DNA from: Lepisosteus oculatus
Lineage: Eukaryota; Chordata; Actinopteri; Semionotiformes; Lepisosteidae
DNA length: 64,000 nucleotides
NCBI RefSeq assembly: GCF_040954835.1
Contig: NC_090698.1
Location: 27,891,501 to 27,955,500, forward strand
Reading direction: 5' to 3'
Shown: piece after piece, positions 23,176 through 36,065 of the stretch
Numbering within the stretch: the first letter of the stretch is position 1
How the letters are laid out: the number at the start of each line of letters is the position of its first letter
Notes under the pieces: model-generated
What the model saw: only the letters and a program-made list of their open reading frames with translations
Told to the model about the DNA's origin: nothing
Database searches by the model: none
Program-made: the position numbers and the translations under genes

Positions 23176-24084
23176 GTTAATGAAGTAATGTTAAGTTATT
23201 ATATTATGCTGCTTAGTTTTACACTAACTTGACAAACTGGAATAAAGTACTAAAAGAACTCCTAAACTCTTTTGATTTTCTAATGATCCTTACTAAGTAC
23301 TTGTAGGGAGCTGTGATGCACAGTCTTCTCCAATACAACACATAAAGAGCACTTCTCTGAAGTGAATGTAGTCTGAATTACCAACAAATTTGCACTGACA
23401 GTGGCTGCAGCAGAAACAGTTTACATAATGGAATTGTAGTTTTATTGTGCTATAGCCCATAACTAACATAACCCGTTATTTCCCAAAGGACTGATTTTGA
23501 CAAATGTATCAGTCCTGCCCATCACTAATGAAAATGGCGTACAATTGGCTGTGAAAACACTATTTTCATGTTTTTATGTCTGTACCGAGAAAGTGCTGTA
23601 CGAAAACAGAAGGGCTCAAGCCTTATGGTATGAAAAGCTGCATTAAATGTTGATGCAAAAACTGATGTCAATGTATCCAGCTTCTTTGGACAACACCCTT
23701 ACATTCATGAAACACTTTTGAGTGAATAGAAGGCAGACATTTCATTTAATTGAAGGTGTTTTCCTCAGCCTGACCCTTTGTTCTGTGTTTGTTTTTTGTG
23801 TGTACAAGTAGACCATTGTCAGATCTTAGGTGAGCCTTTGTTTTTCAACTTCAGCCTCAATTACCCATGAACAAAAGAGAAATACAGTTCACACAAACAG
23901 GGATTTCAGGGATTCTTTGTACGAAGGTGTGTATCTGGTGCCTATTTTCTGGTGCAGAGTCCTAAGCTAATGGCCCCATTCAAACACGCATCTACATTTT
24001 TTTCAAATCTGTATCCTCACCTGGCTTCATACAGTTCACTCTACCACAAGTGTGTGTAACAAATTTGCCCCTGCGTATAACAGG

Positions 24085-24320
24085 GGTCTCAGCCGCCCGG
24101 GTTAAGGGAATTCTCCTTTAGCTCAGCCGGCAATTTCCCAGTTGTGTGACACTGGAGACCCGGGTTCGCGCCCAGGCAGTGAGGGACGAACTTGCAGGGA
24201 TAGGTGCGGCAAGGGTGGATACCCCAAGAACTGTTACAATTACGTGTTAAACTCAGTGGAGGGATACAGGGGCTCCGGTTCAGAATCAGCCCCCATCTAT
24301 GTAAAAGTGCAAATAATTTG
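24085..24320 (+). repeat. tRNA-derived SINE of a second family
   Basis: TTTAGCTCAGCCGGC is A-box-like and GACCCGGGTTCGCGCCCAGG is B-box-like, the two spaced as in a tRNA head. An unrelated body follows. It is not a tRNA gene because the cloverleaf stems do not pair. Confidence 0.6.
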
Positions 24321-24837
24321 CTAGACTGAAAAAATGGACGTCCTGACTGAAGTTCAGGAAGAATGGCAAGTGTTTTCCCCCAACTGTCCTAAATCACAAT
24401 CATTCCCAGCGCCATTTCTCAAAGCAATATTCAATACGCCATATTTTCTCTTCATACATATTTTACCTAATGCATCCCTCCTTCACCCCATCTCTACCTT
24501 TGGTCACCCCTCACTCTGCATGGGGGTCCTGTCTCTCAGCCAAAAGTATTCAACCGAATTTCACTGCCAGATTCTCAAAAAATCTTCTTGAACGCATTGA
24601 CTTCTGGGGCGTCGTTATTCCTCATAAAATTATAGAAGGGACTTTTTCTTACACATGTTCAAAGCTCTTAAAAAACGACAGTATGAAACAGTGCCAGGTA
24701 AACCACAAATTAGATGTCATTAACCAAGATATTCCCATGATCCTGCACTTAATAAAGTGGTTAACAAATTGAATGAATGAGATATCAAGTTGGAAAAAAC
24801 ATCTGCTTTCCAGAGTGTCCCCTCTGGCACTTAAGTG

Positions 24838-25105
24838 GGGTGGTGCAGTGGCTCTGTGGCTAAGGATCTGCGCCTGTGGCTGGAAGGTTGCTGGTTTCTA
24901 TCCTGTGGCTGGCAGAGGAATCCTACTCCACTGGGCCCCTGAGCAAGGCCTTTAACCCTGCACTGCTCCAGGGGTGCTGTATAAATGGCTGAGCCTGTGC
25001 TCTGACACCAAGCTTCTCTCCCTGTCTGTGTGTTTCATGGAGAGCAAGTTGGGGTATGTGAAAAGACAAATTCCTAATACAAGAAATTGTATATGGTCAA
25101 TAAAG
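24838..25105 (+). repeat. tRNA-derived SINE, copy 2
   Basis: Same family as 22928-23175: GCGCCTGTGGCTGGAAGGTT, CCCCTGAGCAAGGCC and TGTTTCATGGAGAGCAAG. It ends AAATTGTATATGGTCAATAA. The B box has decayed to GGTTTCTATCC. Confidence 0.85.
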
Positions 25106-26330
25106 TGATATCTTAAATGTTACAAAGGAATGTTTTGCGTTTTATGGGGCTGGGTGTTTCTGAAAAAGTGCCCACCTCTATTTCTTGTTTTGTCTCATTG
25201 GGATTAAAGGGACTAAAGTCAATGTGCTACTGAAAGCTACTTCCAGTAAACTATGTCAAAGTTTTTTGTTTTTTGTCAGATGGTAGTACTTGATTTTGGG
25301 CCAGTGTTTGCTTCGCTTGACTCTGTATGAAAAGTATCTGTCTTGTGCAGTCACATAGCCGACATTTTGAATGGGTTCCTTCTTCATCACTGTATACAGG
25401 TTTGAAAATAAATCCTGTGACAGAACTGTTAGATGAAAGAGGATGCTCACTCAGAAAAAATGCTGATGTACAAGCTGCTCTTTACTAATAACATAATAAT
25501 AAAGCCAAGGTATGGAACGGATAGAAAAGGTAATTCTGAAAGTTCAGAATACAATTTAAGAAATGTTAATGCATGCTTTTAATGCATCGTTATTGTGCAC
25601 AGGGGCTTAAAATGTCCTGCTCTAGTTTGAGGTTAATTGGAGATAGATTTTTCTTTCCACTAACATTCCCATGTTTCTTAGAAAAAGCACTTCTTCTAAT
25701 GAAAGCAGAAAGATATGCCAGTGCTCCATTGGGTTGCTGCCATTTTTTGAATTAATTAATAGCCGCACTACTGATTTTCTCTTGTCAAGAGGCATTTTGA
25801 AATAATGAAGTGGGCTACTGGCTGGAAAATAAAGAGTGGTTCAGAGGAGTAAATTAGAGTGAGCGTAAGTATTGTAAGTCAGGTGGTGGAAGGATTTTAA
25901 GTTTAAGATGTCACAGGCCTACAGTATATTCTTTGATGTGCACAGTAATTGCTATTTTTTGTAGTTTACCAAGGGCAGCCTTATGTGAAATAATGGTGCT
26001 GTTGAGAGATTTGAGCATCAAGATCTTTAAAGAGTATTTTGTGTTTACAGAAACATAATTCCTTATTTTAATAGAAAATATGTACCATGTACAGCACATA
26101 GCCCTAAAATACTAGAAAACAAACAGCAGCACTCTTGATTTTGATTTGTTTATACATTTTTGTGTTTTAACTGTTCATTGGTTCTTATTCATGTGTTCAA
26201 ATGTAAGCATACACTTTAAAAGCATTATTTTTGTTAAAACCAGGTCAGGCTGTTCATTCATTTGAATTGCCATGGTTCATGGAATAAGAAAACTTTTAAT
26301 TAGAAAAGTTGTATTCTTGTGTACTTTCAG

Positions 26331-26438
26331 GTAAAAGACTTATTTCACTCCAGGCTTGAAGCTAAACAACTCATGGGCAGACTTATAAAGTATGGAAAAG
26401 TAAGAAAAGACTTACACCTGTCTGAAGACATACAGCAG
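26331..26438 (+). pseudogene. NLN: NLN relic exon, still open
   Basis: A good acceptor (GTACTTTCAG) precedes 26331 and GT follows 26438. The 36 codons read VKDLFHSRLEAKQLMGRLIK, then YGKVRKDLHLSEDIQQ. They align with the neurolysin segment [20 protein letters not shown]. This exon alone has no stop, but the following one does. Confidence 0.8.
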
Positions 26439-26693
26439 GTACTGTCAGGACATGCTTTTGATGTACTGGTGGCACAGATTCTTAGGATTCTAATGATAAT
26501 GACTGGAAAAAGACACAAACAGATGAGTTACCATGAAAGGTACTGTAGTCTGTAAGTGTGAAATAAATGACTGAGATCTAATTCCACATACATGGGAGTT
26601 AGGTAAAAAAAAATGCAAGATATGTCAGTGAGAAACAGAGCTGACACTAATTTATTCTGGATCACAAAGTGTTTTCTTTCTAGTTTTTTTTGG

Positions 26694-26792
26694 GAGATAT
26701 AGTCAACGTCTAAACTAATAAGCGAACTTTCAGTTGACTTCAAGAAGAATCTGAATGAAGAAAGCACTTATTTGGTATTCACAAAAGAAGAA
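26694..26792 (+). pseudogene. NLN: NLN relic exon with premature stop
   Basis: In phase with the preceding exon it reads EI, TAG (26700-26702), then STSKLISELSVDFKKNLNEE and STYLVFTKEE. This matches neurolysin MSELCIDFNKNLNED and the residues after it. The acceptor before GAG ATA has decayed to TTTTTTTTGG. The lysine of the EIK motif is the stop codon. Confidence 0.85.
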
Positions 26793-27407
26793 CGGAGTTC
26801 TCTCCTGTTTACTTATAATTTCTTTAACTGTAAATACTGTATCACAACTGAAAGGTAACTTGTTTCACACTGATACTATTACACTTAGAAAGTATGTGCT
26901 GGTAGATGGTCTGTTTTCTTGACACCCTTTGCAAATTCTTAGGAATTTTCTTTTCTTGACACATTGCAAATTCATTAGAAACTGCATATATATGTTTACA
27001 TTGATGTGTTTACATATATATTTACACATTCTTTAAAATCTGGTATTCTATAGTCAGCCTCCATTGATTCGGATGGAGATTTAAGTGACCAAGTGTTTTG
27101 AATATCTGGTGCATCATTCACAATGTGAAACTAAACAGAGTATTTTAATTTTTTAATTTCCCTCAAAACTTCACACTGAGAAATTTTAACTGTAGTTTTG
27201 ACATAATTGAAAACCACACCGAGTTTCAGAAGAATATAGTTTTGAATATGCAGTATATCTTGTATATCTGCAACATTACTCCTACTGAATAATAATAATC
27301 AGCATGAATGAAAGCCTTCTGAATTCATTCATTTGCTGTCCCTCTCAGTTGAGGCAGATTGAACAACAAACCTCTTTTATAACTGCTACTTCCATTCCAG
27401 ATCATGA

Positions 27408-27845
27408 TTAGGAGTTTCCCGATATTTGCATCCTGCTTTTGTCATCATTAACCAAAGGACTCGGAAGATGTGCTGGGGATGGAAGACTCCTGTGTGAGGT
27501 GTCTCGTGTTGCTGACAAACTGTCGCACACCATCTTCCACACGTACAGTATCTTGACACCATGCAACCTCAATCCAATGACAGTGAGGCCAAGACGACTG
27601 GAGGCGTCATTCTGCTGTGGCCTTTGTCCACCAGAACAGCTGTCAGGATATTTCAGATCTCCCACCTGTTCTGCTATTGAGGACCTGCTTGTCAGAGGCC
27701 TGTACGCTGGGAGTAAAAGATCCCGATGGGTTGTCAGGGTTTTGATGTAGCCTTCAGAGAGGAATGAAGGAGTCCTTCTGTACTTCAGCTTGTCAATTCT
27801 GACCTTACATAAGTTGTTGGCCAGGCTCCATGGACCTACAGGCAT
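27408..27845 (-). other. Unrecognised open frame in GC-richer DNA (145 codons)
   Basis: An open frame of 145 codons on the minus strand, beginning MPVGPWSLANN and including KLKYRRTPSFLSEGY and DRLL-type basic stretches. The local GC content is visibly higher than in the flanks. The overlapping plus-strand frame is also open for 103 codons. I recognise no family. It lies among the NLN relic exons and may be an unidentified repeat or retrocopy piece. Confidence 0.3.
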
Positions 27846-28864
27846 GTATCTATTTTAAATTGGACGTCATAACTTTGTCCATGAGCTTTGTGCATCCACA
27901 GGAGTACAAACGGCTTAATAAATATATCATTAGAATATGTATAGACCATTAGACATTAGCATTTGTTTGCAATTACTGATTGTGTTTTATTGTGTAAAAT
28001 TACCATTAATAAGTCATACCATCTTTAGACAGGAGTCTTGTAAAGAGAATTCAGAAAACAGCATGTTGCCTAAAATAGAACAAATGTGCATAGGGAACAT
28101 TTTTGAGTGGAACGGATCTCATTTCTTAAAAGTCTGAAATATGTAATATCTGAAATATGTAGTACTGAGTCAAATGGTTTCAAATGGTGTCTTGTCAGCC
28201 TTTGAAGTTAGAGCATATTCAAAATATACAGTTTTAGATTTCCTGTGTTTGAGGTTTACTGTGTTAAAAGGTAGGTAAGAGACTGAGTACCAGTTTAAAA
28301 CTTTAGCTTAGAAATTCTACAACCACAGATATATTACCTCTTTCTCAGTCCTTTGCATTGTGAGATAATCCTTCTGAGAGCCAGAAGTGTGATTTAGAGA
28401 TTTTTTTTAGCCTTTTTTAGAGATTTTTTTTTGCAAATTTTTCAACGTTTTGTATGTTGGCACTTTTTTCAATCAGAAAAAAAACACAGGAAGACCCAGA
28501 AGTCCCAGAAACCGGGAGAAAGTGGAAGCAGGTGCGCTCAAGGTGTACAGAGTTGGGTCCCCTTGCACAGACAAAGCTCTACTTCATCCTTGGACAGAAG
28601 CCTGAGGTTATTATTATCAAGATCTGCAGCATTTGGTTTTGTTCTTGCTATTGAATTGTTCTTCCCTGGCACTGCAGAACTGTCTTTTTCTTTGATACTA
28701 AAAAGATCTGTCAGTGCACACTACATAAATGGATTAAAATGTTCAGTATTTGATTTAACTTTTTGTTTCTGCAAAGAAATGTACTCAAGGATGGCTGCAG
28801 TGAACATTTTTTTTACTGTTTTTATCTCATTATGTATTGGAGAAAATGATGCTCAGACAGCCAT

Positions 28865-28975
28865 TCTTCGGTTTAAAGAAAATAAGAAATACAAATGGAC
28901 CATTACCCCCATGACCACAATGCGCAGTAAGCACAGAAGTCTGCCCTTTCGTTTAGATGCTCTAGTACTGTACAG
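28865..28975 (+). pseudogene. NLN: Possible NLN relic exon
   Basis: Short, frameshifted similarity: KENKKYK, then in another frame HYPHD and later ALSFRC. The order resembles neurolysin ..DDDKYKITLKYPHYFPVM and ..MEMAFNTRC. It sits in the expected place between stronger relics. The match is weak on its own. Confidence 0.35.
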
Positions 28976-29398
28976 GACAGTACAGGTTTGCCTGTGAAGC
29001 CCTTCTTGAGATAAGTACATAGCATATACTGTACGTGATCTGTAATGTCTGATGAAGATGGACACGTCACTTTTGTGTTTGGGTGAATCTATAGAAGCAT
29101 TTGCTCAAATGTCCACAGCCCTTTCCAAGAAACAGAATCTATATACAGTAACGGTTTTCAAAAGGCTAACATTTCCAAAGCAGTGGAAAACCAAGACGTC
29201 AACACTGCCTTATTGGATTGAATTGTAGTGTAACGACCCACACGTTTATCAGAACAAAAATACAAAATTACTAGGTTGTGTTTAATTCCATTTGAAGCAA
29301 TGGATGCTGGATAATAAGGAGTCATCATACTTTCATCTCTGCCCTCAAGATCAGTTTAAAAAGTGTACTTTAAGGGATTTGTTTTGTTTTGATTGCAG

Positions 29399-29535
29399 GA
29401 GAACACAAGCCTTCTTTAACAGCTGATCAAGCTAGGAGCAAAGATTGCTGAGCTGCTGGGCCTCAGAAGACATGCTGATTACGTCCTTGAAATGAACATG
29501 GCTAAGAATATCAAAAAATGTGGCACAGTTCCTAG
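29399..29535 (+). pseudogene. NLN: NLN relic exon with stop and frameshift
   Basis: Acceptor TTGATTGCAG ends at 29398 and a GTATGG donor starts at 29536. The exon reads ENTSLL, TAA (29417-29419), QLIKLGAKIAELLGLRRHAD and YVLEMNMAKN, matching neurolysin LLPLRTKVAKLLG..HADFVLEMNTAK. Near 29511-29519 one extra A in an A-run shifts the frame; after it the shifted frame reads NVAQFL, as expected for the family. Confidence 0.88.
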
Positions 29536-30989
29536 GTATGGTGTTTATTATATAAAGTATAAAAGTGTGATTTAATGCCACACAGGAGCGCAGCACATTT
29601 AGTGGTCAAAGCTTGAGGGTTTCACAGTTCTATAATTTGTTATTTAATAATAATGGATGGAATTTTATTTTAAATTTTGCATTAGTTCTATTGTTTCAAG
29701 TCTTTATTTAATTTTTAGTTTTAGACATAAATGGCGGAACTGCTCAGATTGCCTTTTTCAACTCAAATACAATTTTCTCTCATCTGAATGACAAGGAATT
29801 TTTGGAGGGCCTGTAAAGTGGACAATAAAAACTTAAGAAATGTTTCTTGGCATCTGTCTTTCTCCACTTCATTCATGCCATTCTCCCTGGGACACTCCAG
29901 AAGTGGCATCTTTCTGCTTTACATCACTTGCTGTTCCCAAAGCCTGCTGTGCTCCTGTCAGCTAATCCACATGAGGCAAGAATGGATGTGTTAGAACAGG
30001 ATGAAGAAAGAAGGTTTAAGAACTGTGACGCCTTGTGGGAAAAATGTCAGAACCTGGAGAAACAATCCATCCATTCTTCATCCCCATTGCTCTTGAGTCC
30101 AGACAGTCTTTTTACCCATTTTTCTTGATGACATGTAAGAAGAAACATTCAGCCTTTACTCAAATGTCTAATATGGGGAATTTGTTTCACGTGGGCTGGA
30201 CTATGAAACAGATGTGCCAGAAGGGCCTGGCATCTGGTGTTTTGTTTTTGTTTTTATTTTTAGCTGGAAGGAGGCATTGGACATTGGACTTTGATCTGTC
30301 CACTTTTATCCTTCTGGACTGGCTGGAGGGCCCGGTAGGTGCCAGTGGAAATGGCTGGGATTTTAACCACTGGGCTACTTGATTTACTGGGCTAAATGGC
30401 TCAACACTGTGCTGAGTAATAAAGCGTATAAGTAAGCGACGGGCTGGGGGATGGGACAGGACCTTAGCACCAAAGTGGAGCTCCGCATTTCAAACCCAAT
30501 GAAAATGCTTTAAGATGTTTTGTGGACGAAATGACCTATTTCTATTTAATAACATTTCCTGTTGCCTTCTGAATAGTGGAGGGAGGAGGATGGCACAGCA
30601 GCTTTTTTATGGTGCGCTGCAGATGACGTTTATGAAACATTAAAGGCTTTTGGAAGAACAGGAGAGAGATTACAAGACGAAACGAAAGAATGTGAAGAGA
30701 GAGGCTCTGCAATACTGCATGAACCGTAAACAGGTCAAGGCCTCCTCGGGGAATAAAGGCTAGCTGAGTGTTTCCTTTTGGAAGGGGCGGCCAAAGTCTT
30801 CCTCTGTATTCACCAGGTTATGAGTTTGTGCGAGTGTGTGGCCTGAGTGTCAGACTGCATTCCAAGATGGACGTAGCCACCGGAGAGGAGATAGGACAGT
30901 TCTGCTTGAACCTTTGCCTGCAGTACTCATGAAGAACAATTACAAACAAGTAGCTAATTGATTCATGCACGAAGCATGAAGAGATATTG

Positions 30990-31140
30990 TGCTGATGGAC
31001 CATCGCCTGCAAAAGTGCCCCAGTACCCCAGGAGAGGTGGAATTTTCCCCCACAACAAAAATGGAGCACAAGAGGGACCAAAAATAAAATTGGACCCCTC
31101 TTATTGTGCACAGCCAGCAGTGGCCTCATTTGTCAGATAA
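30990..31140 (+). pseudogene. NLN: NLN relic exon (YPREGK..H region)
   Basis: From 31024 the frame reads YPRRGGIFPHNKNGAQEGPK, then IKLDPSYCAQPAVASFVR and TAA. This lines up with neurolysin YPREGKYNHAACFGLQPG and the following DG..AVAALV residues. Similarity is moderate but the spacing is preserved. Exon borders are uncertain. Confidence 0.6.
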
Positions 31141-32860
31141 TAATTTCGGGGCTCAGCCTTTTGCCATCTAGACTCCTCTGAGAAAGTATGCTGCTACATT
31201 CTGTTTAGATCCTGACACCTCCTTATAGCCCTGGTTCAAATGGCCAAACCTGCTCCTTGGCAGCTCATTACAACCCCATTGAGCCTGTCTAATATACAAG
31301 CACAATGCCATGGTAATGTCTAAGTTGTTTTTTCTCAAGCATCCCTAGTCCCACAGTCCACTGTGTAAATGTGAACTACCCCATGGAGCTCTCTGTCTCC
31401 CTTATTCTAGACTGGAGCCTAGGCACAGCCTCTGCTTGTTTTCCCTAGCTGATCTTATTAGCCTCTTAATTAGGCCAATTACACACAGAGCCTGATCCAC
31501 CAGCTCCTTTCACTCACATTGCTCTTCATTGAATCTGAGTACTAATTACTCATTCAGAGCAGCTGTTTCCCATTCCTCTGGTTCTCACACGTGGAAGAAT
31601 GCCATCCTGGCTCAAGACCCAGCCAATGGGCCTACGTTTTGAGCCAAGATGGGTGGATTACTCACACAGTCACCTCAAGGGGATTCGAAAGCAAAAAATC
31701 CTTTTGGAATTACCTGGTGAAAACAGTAAAAAGGGTTTTCTTGATCCGTTCTGGAGATTTGCACTCTCCAAACTAAATTGCGTTGATTTGTTAATATTTG
31801 CAAGTTAGGTAAACCTTATTCAATGATTAAAAGAAAGCTTGGAAAATAAAATTCTGGCCAATCAACTTCTTCTCGGACAATATAAGATGATTTCAAGGTT
31901 GGTGATATATGTGCTGCCAGGGTTGCTAGGGCTGGTCAGGTGGTCAGGGTTTCCTCACCTGGTATGACAAAAGCAGCCCCTGCGATCTGCTGAAGACTTC
32001 TATGCTCTTTAAGTCACTGCTAGTGTGTTAAGCACGAAACAGCTCTGCAAATGAGCACTTACAGTATCCCCATTTATCTCATAAGGCACAGGATGGACAA
32101 ACTGCTTGAGTATAGGGCAGAAAACAAGCGATTTGAGATTTAGCTGAAGACAAATGACTTTAAGGTCTGAAATATATTAAGGTTTTGGTTATGCAGCTCC
32201 ATCATTGTAGCTGTTTTGTGAAGGTGACCTACAACAAGCCTCTGGAGAGTTCCAAGCATTTTAGGATGTGTGCCTGTATCCTTTTTCCTCTATAAATATC
32301 CTTACTAAAAGGAGACAACTGGCCTATTCAGACTATTCTCTGCTGTATTTCCAGGTGCTATTGTTTGATATTCATATGCATGTCACAATGACAGCAGCAG
32401 TGCTATATTCTGATTGTACGTGACAGTCTATAATTTTCAGGAATACAGTCTCTCACCTTAGAGCATAACTAAACATTGTGAAAGATCCCCAGAACTGCTA
32501 GTATAGGTCAGGGTACCTTCTCACAAGAAGCACACAAAAACAGCTGAATGTTTGACATCTTGGAAGTTTCTTAAAATGTTTCTTACCATTTAAGAGTTCT
32601 CAAAAAGTACACCAGTTCTATTTTTTATACTATCTCAATCAATGTCTTAATTAGAGAGGTGACCACCACCTCTTAGCTGCTACAAAATCCTTCAATTATT
32701 ACAACATTCTAAATACTTAAGACACGTTTCCTGAAGACACAACTACACTCACTCTATTACACACTGTTGTATACACAAACCCACTCATTCAACCCATGTA
32801 AACACAAACACTGACACTGAAGTATGTGAGAATGCATGCTGAACAATTACTCAATTAGTG
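31141..32860. other. Non-coding stretch within the NLN relic
   Basis: No neurolysin-like exon and no repeat I can name. Expected exons between the YPREGK region and the zinc site are missing or beyond recognition. Confidence 0.4.
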
Positions 32861-32867
32861 AGATTAC

Positions 32868-33080
32868 ACCTATCCATCCACAAACACGCACACACTCACA
32901 CCAGGGCCGATCTTCTGTCCACCCATCCATTTTCTAACCTCTTTATCCAATACAGGGTCGTGAAGGTGCCAGAGCTTTATTTGGCAAACAGCAGGATAGA
33001 CCCTGGATAGGACACCAATCAATTGCAGGGCAGACAGACCAAACACAGACACTCACACCAGGGCCAATTTTCTTAAAGGC
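32868..33080 (-). repeat. V-SINE-like tail pieces, minus strand
   Basis: CATCCATTTTCTAACCTCTT, then ATACAGGGTCGTGAAGG and CACTCACACCAGGGCCAATT are complements of V-SINE tail and core. CACACTCACACCAGGGCC occurs twice (32889 and 33048), so two overlapping copies or an internal duplication are likely. Confidence 0.7.
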
Positions 33081-33684
33081 CAGAACGTACCAGTATTTAT
33101 CCACCCCGATAGCACACCAGGAACAGAACCAAGTGAAGTAATTACATTTTTAACACTCTCTTAGGTGGTCACTAGTGGCAGGTCCAGAAAATGACAGTAC
33201 ATTCATTGGTCAACCTGCAACAGCATGTTCAGTCAGGCTTATCTAGGTGATGTACTGTGGATTAACTGTGATTTATGTGTGGACACTGTAATAAAATAAG
33301 TGCTTATTAAATTCCATTTCGAAGAGCATCAGTTTGGACAGAGGGCAGAATGAATCTAGAGAAGAGGTGGAGCAGGATCGCTTTGTCTCAAATAATTTCT
33401 CCACATGACAAATATATGCACCCTCTTTCAGGAAAATGTGAGATGTTCAGGCCAAAATTAGGTGTAATGAGATGGGAACTGAATGAACTCTTGTTCCCTC
33501 CCCTGACCACAAAACCTTTTGCCTTTTACCTCATGTTTGCAGTATGACTTAAATGCTTTGTTGCAAAGGTCAAGCGGGATTTGGGATTTGTGTGCCACTC
33601 TACCTTACAGGCACATTTTTAGATTGACCAGGGATATTCTTGTCTCGTGGATGTTTTCTCTGGTCTCAGGTGTTGAATTCTATA

Positions 33685-34160
33685 TGTCACACCCCACACT
33701 CTCCCTCACAAATGCCGTTACATTCCCAAACCCACTGTTTCACGATCTTGTTCATAATTGAACCCATCACATTCCCACATGTGCCAGATTCCACAAATTC
33801 TCACTCCGGGACCAATTATCCAACCACATCCCTTTCCCTTCAGTATTTAAAGTTCCCTCACACACAGTAACCCATGCTCAATATTGAGAAGCCTCCTGTA
33901 GTCTTTGCTTGTGTGAGTTTCCAACCCCTTTTTTTTTTTTTTGACTGATCTCCTGGTTCCTAATCTTGTTTTTCTTGGATTTCCCTGGTTACTGGCTTTT
34001 CCAATTGACTGAGCCCCTGGATTATGTGTTTTGGATTGTCCCTGTGCTGCTCCACATTCTGCAGGATTCATGATTATGCAAAAGGATCCTCGTATTCTAC
34101 CTATTGGTTCCTTGACACTAGTTATTTTAGAGTCAACATCGGCATCACAGTGGCAACTAT
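33685..34160 (+). repeat. Possible decayed Gypsy-type LTR
   Basis: Begins TGTCACACCCCACACTCTCC, contains CAGTATTTAAAG as a TATA-like box and pyrimidine-rich TTCCTAATCTTGTTTTTCTT. The layout resembles Gypsy LTRs of fish. The right edge and target duplication are not clear. Confidence 0.35.
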
Positions 34161-35624
34161 AATCAGTTGCCAGCTTTTTCCAAGCTGCCCATTGTAGAGA
34201 GACAGACATTGCCTAATCAATGGAGGCTATGTAGTATGGTACAAAATCCTGAAACTTGAAAAAATTTTAAAAGTTGTTTGTAAAGCTCCCTGGTTTGCTT
34301 GAATTGTTGCTTGGAATTTTACTGAGACAGTTATTTTTCATGAAATCATATGAACTGCTATTGCTGCACACTGAAACAAGCTGTGTGAGTTGTTGAAGTA
34401 ATTTTGGTCACTTAGGGATCAAAATTACTTAAGTATTCAACATTTTTCTATTGTATGGCAGGTTTTGCTGACTTAACTTCTTTTGCCGTGAGGGTGTTCA
34501 ATCTGAGGTTTCACATTTTGATTAAATATATTCACTTAAAAAATGTCTATATCATCAATTGGAATTACACAAAATGGTGCATTATATAAAAGGGGTACTT
34601 TTCCAACAGTCTGCAGTGCAGTACATGCCATGACTTCATCTTAATTAAAGCACTAAATAACTGAACATTGGTGTTTACTCATAATTAGGTGTTCAATTAC
34701 ACACATTTACACATAATGTAGGTGTACTGTAATTGCATCAGTTACAAGTTTAAGTGGGTAATGTTCAAATGAATACTCAAAGAATAAAATTCAATTAATC
34801 AGGCTAAATACCTTAAAATATCTCTTTTTGCTTATTGATTTATAACTTGCCCTTTTAAAGTTACTAGGTTACAGTCTATGATTAAGCTTCTGCTGATCCC
34901 TTTCAGAGAAGGCTAATATGGTCATAAGGCCTATCTTGCTCTCCTGCTGAACTGCCACATGCTGAATAGAAAGTGACTGATACCAGTGACAGTGACATCC
35001 CTGTTCGGGGTGTATACTGTGTCAAACCTGTTGGTTTCCAGGATAGGCCCTGGCTGCCCTGTTACCTTGTACTGCTAGGATGTGGTAGGAAAGTGTTTGG
35101 ATGTACCATTCTCAAATTAATGAATACAAATAAAGTGTCCTTGAGTTCAGTTTAATGCTTTGCTGATGTACTAGAAAATGAAGAAAGAATTGCAGGTGTG
35201 TGTTTCATTTCATGCAATGAAGATTTTTAAAGCTGATTAGAGAAGGGGCACGTCACTAACTGAAGTCATGAAGTCATAGCAAACTTATGGACATCGATTA
35301 CGTCCTGGGAGTAGTTGTTCATTCAAAAGCTGAGGTAAGCCTCGCCAACTAAAACTCATTCAATTCCAGTGATGCTCAGCTAATCGTGTGCCACCATTTG
35401 CAGACTCTTGCTCACAGTCTATCGCACAGCTCAGGTGTGCAACTACAATGCCACAGGATACTACCTGCACTCGAAGCATGGCCTTTTAATTGTTAAACAA
35501 CATTTTTTTATTTCCTTTTTTCCCCATTTTTAAATTGGCTTCTTAAGCCTAGGTCAATACTTATGTTTATGGTCTGATTTCTGCATCCTGGTTTGTTCAC
35601 CACTACAGCAGGTCACTTTTCCTT

Positions 35625-35775
35625 CCTACAGCGCAGTGAAACAAATTCTCTTCAGGATGACTTTGCTGAATTCAGAGGAGCACTGGTGGAAATACATTGT
35701 GAAATGGAGTCCCATTCCAGGCAGCCTGCTGGAGAAATGGATTACAAACAGGATAGGCAACACAGGTTTGTTTTT
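35625..35775 (+). pseudogene. NLN: NLN relic exon (region after the zinc-binding motif)
   Basis: An acceptor-like CCTTCCTACAG ends near 35630. One frame gives VKQILF, another DDFAEFRGALVE, and a third YIVKWSPIPGSLLEKWITN. These follow the order of neurolysin VMHQICAQTDFARFSG and DFVEVPSQMLENWVWD, so two frameshifts must have occurred. The HEFGH motif is not present. Confidence 0.6.
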
Positions 35776-35827
35776 TCCTCCCGCCTCCATGATAGCAGCA
35801 TTACCACCTTGTAGTTTCGTCTCTTCA

Positions 35828-36065
35828 GATTTCAGAACCTAGGCAAGGTGGTCCCTGGTCAGTACAGGGATGGGACACCTCCAGGGAAAAGCATGCTGCT
35901 GCTGTATGCGCTTTTGGTAGGCCAGTAGGTGGCACTATTTCCTCTGATTGAGAATTTCCGAACCAAATCCCCAGTACGGTGACCTCAGACACCGTGTTGT
36001 AGGAGGTTCTGTCCTTTGGATGACACATTAAAACTGAGGTTCTACTTGGTCATGGCCCGTCATGG
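35828..36065 (+). repeat. 5S-rRNA-derived SINE (SINE3/Deu type), diverged
   Basis: CCTGGTCAGTACAGGGATGG followed by GACACCTCCAGGGAA is the 5S rRNA internal promoter region. Downstream, CTTTGGATGACACATTAAAA and CTGAGGTTCTACTTGGTCAT match the Deu-type core seen in the copy at 53845-54300. Confidence 0.75.

Noticed and set aside
24100-24180. tRNA gene
   Set aside because: A and B boxes are present but acceptor and anticodon stems do not pair, so it is a SINE head.
28431-28997. 188-codon open frame
   Set aside because: No recognisable domain. Its end overlaps the possible NLN relic in other frames, and the start lies in a T-rich run.
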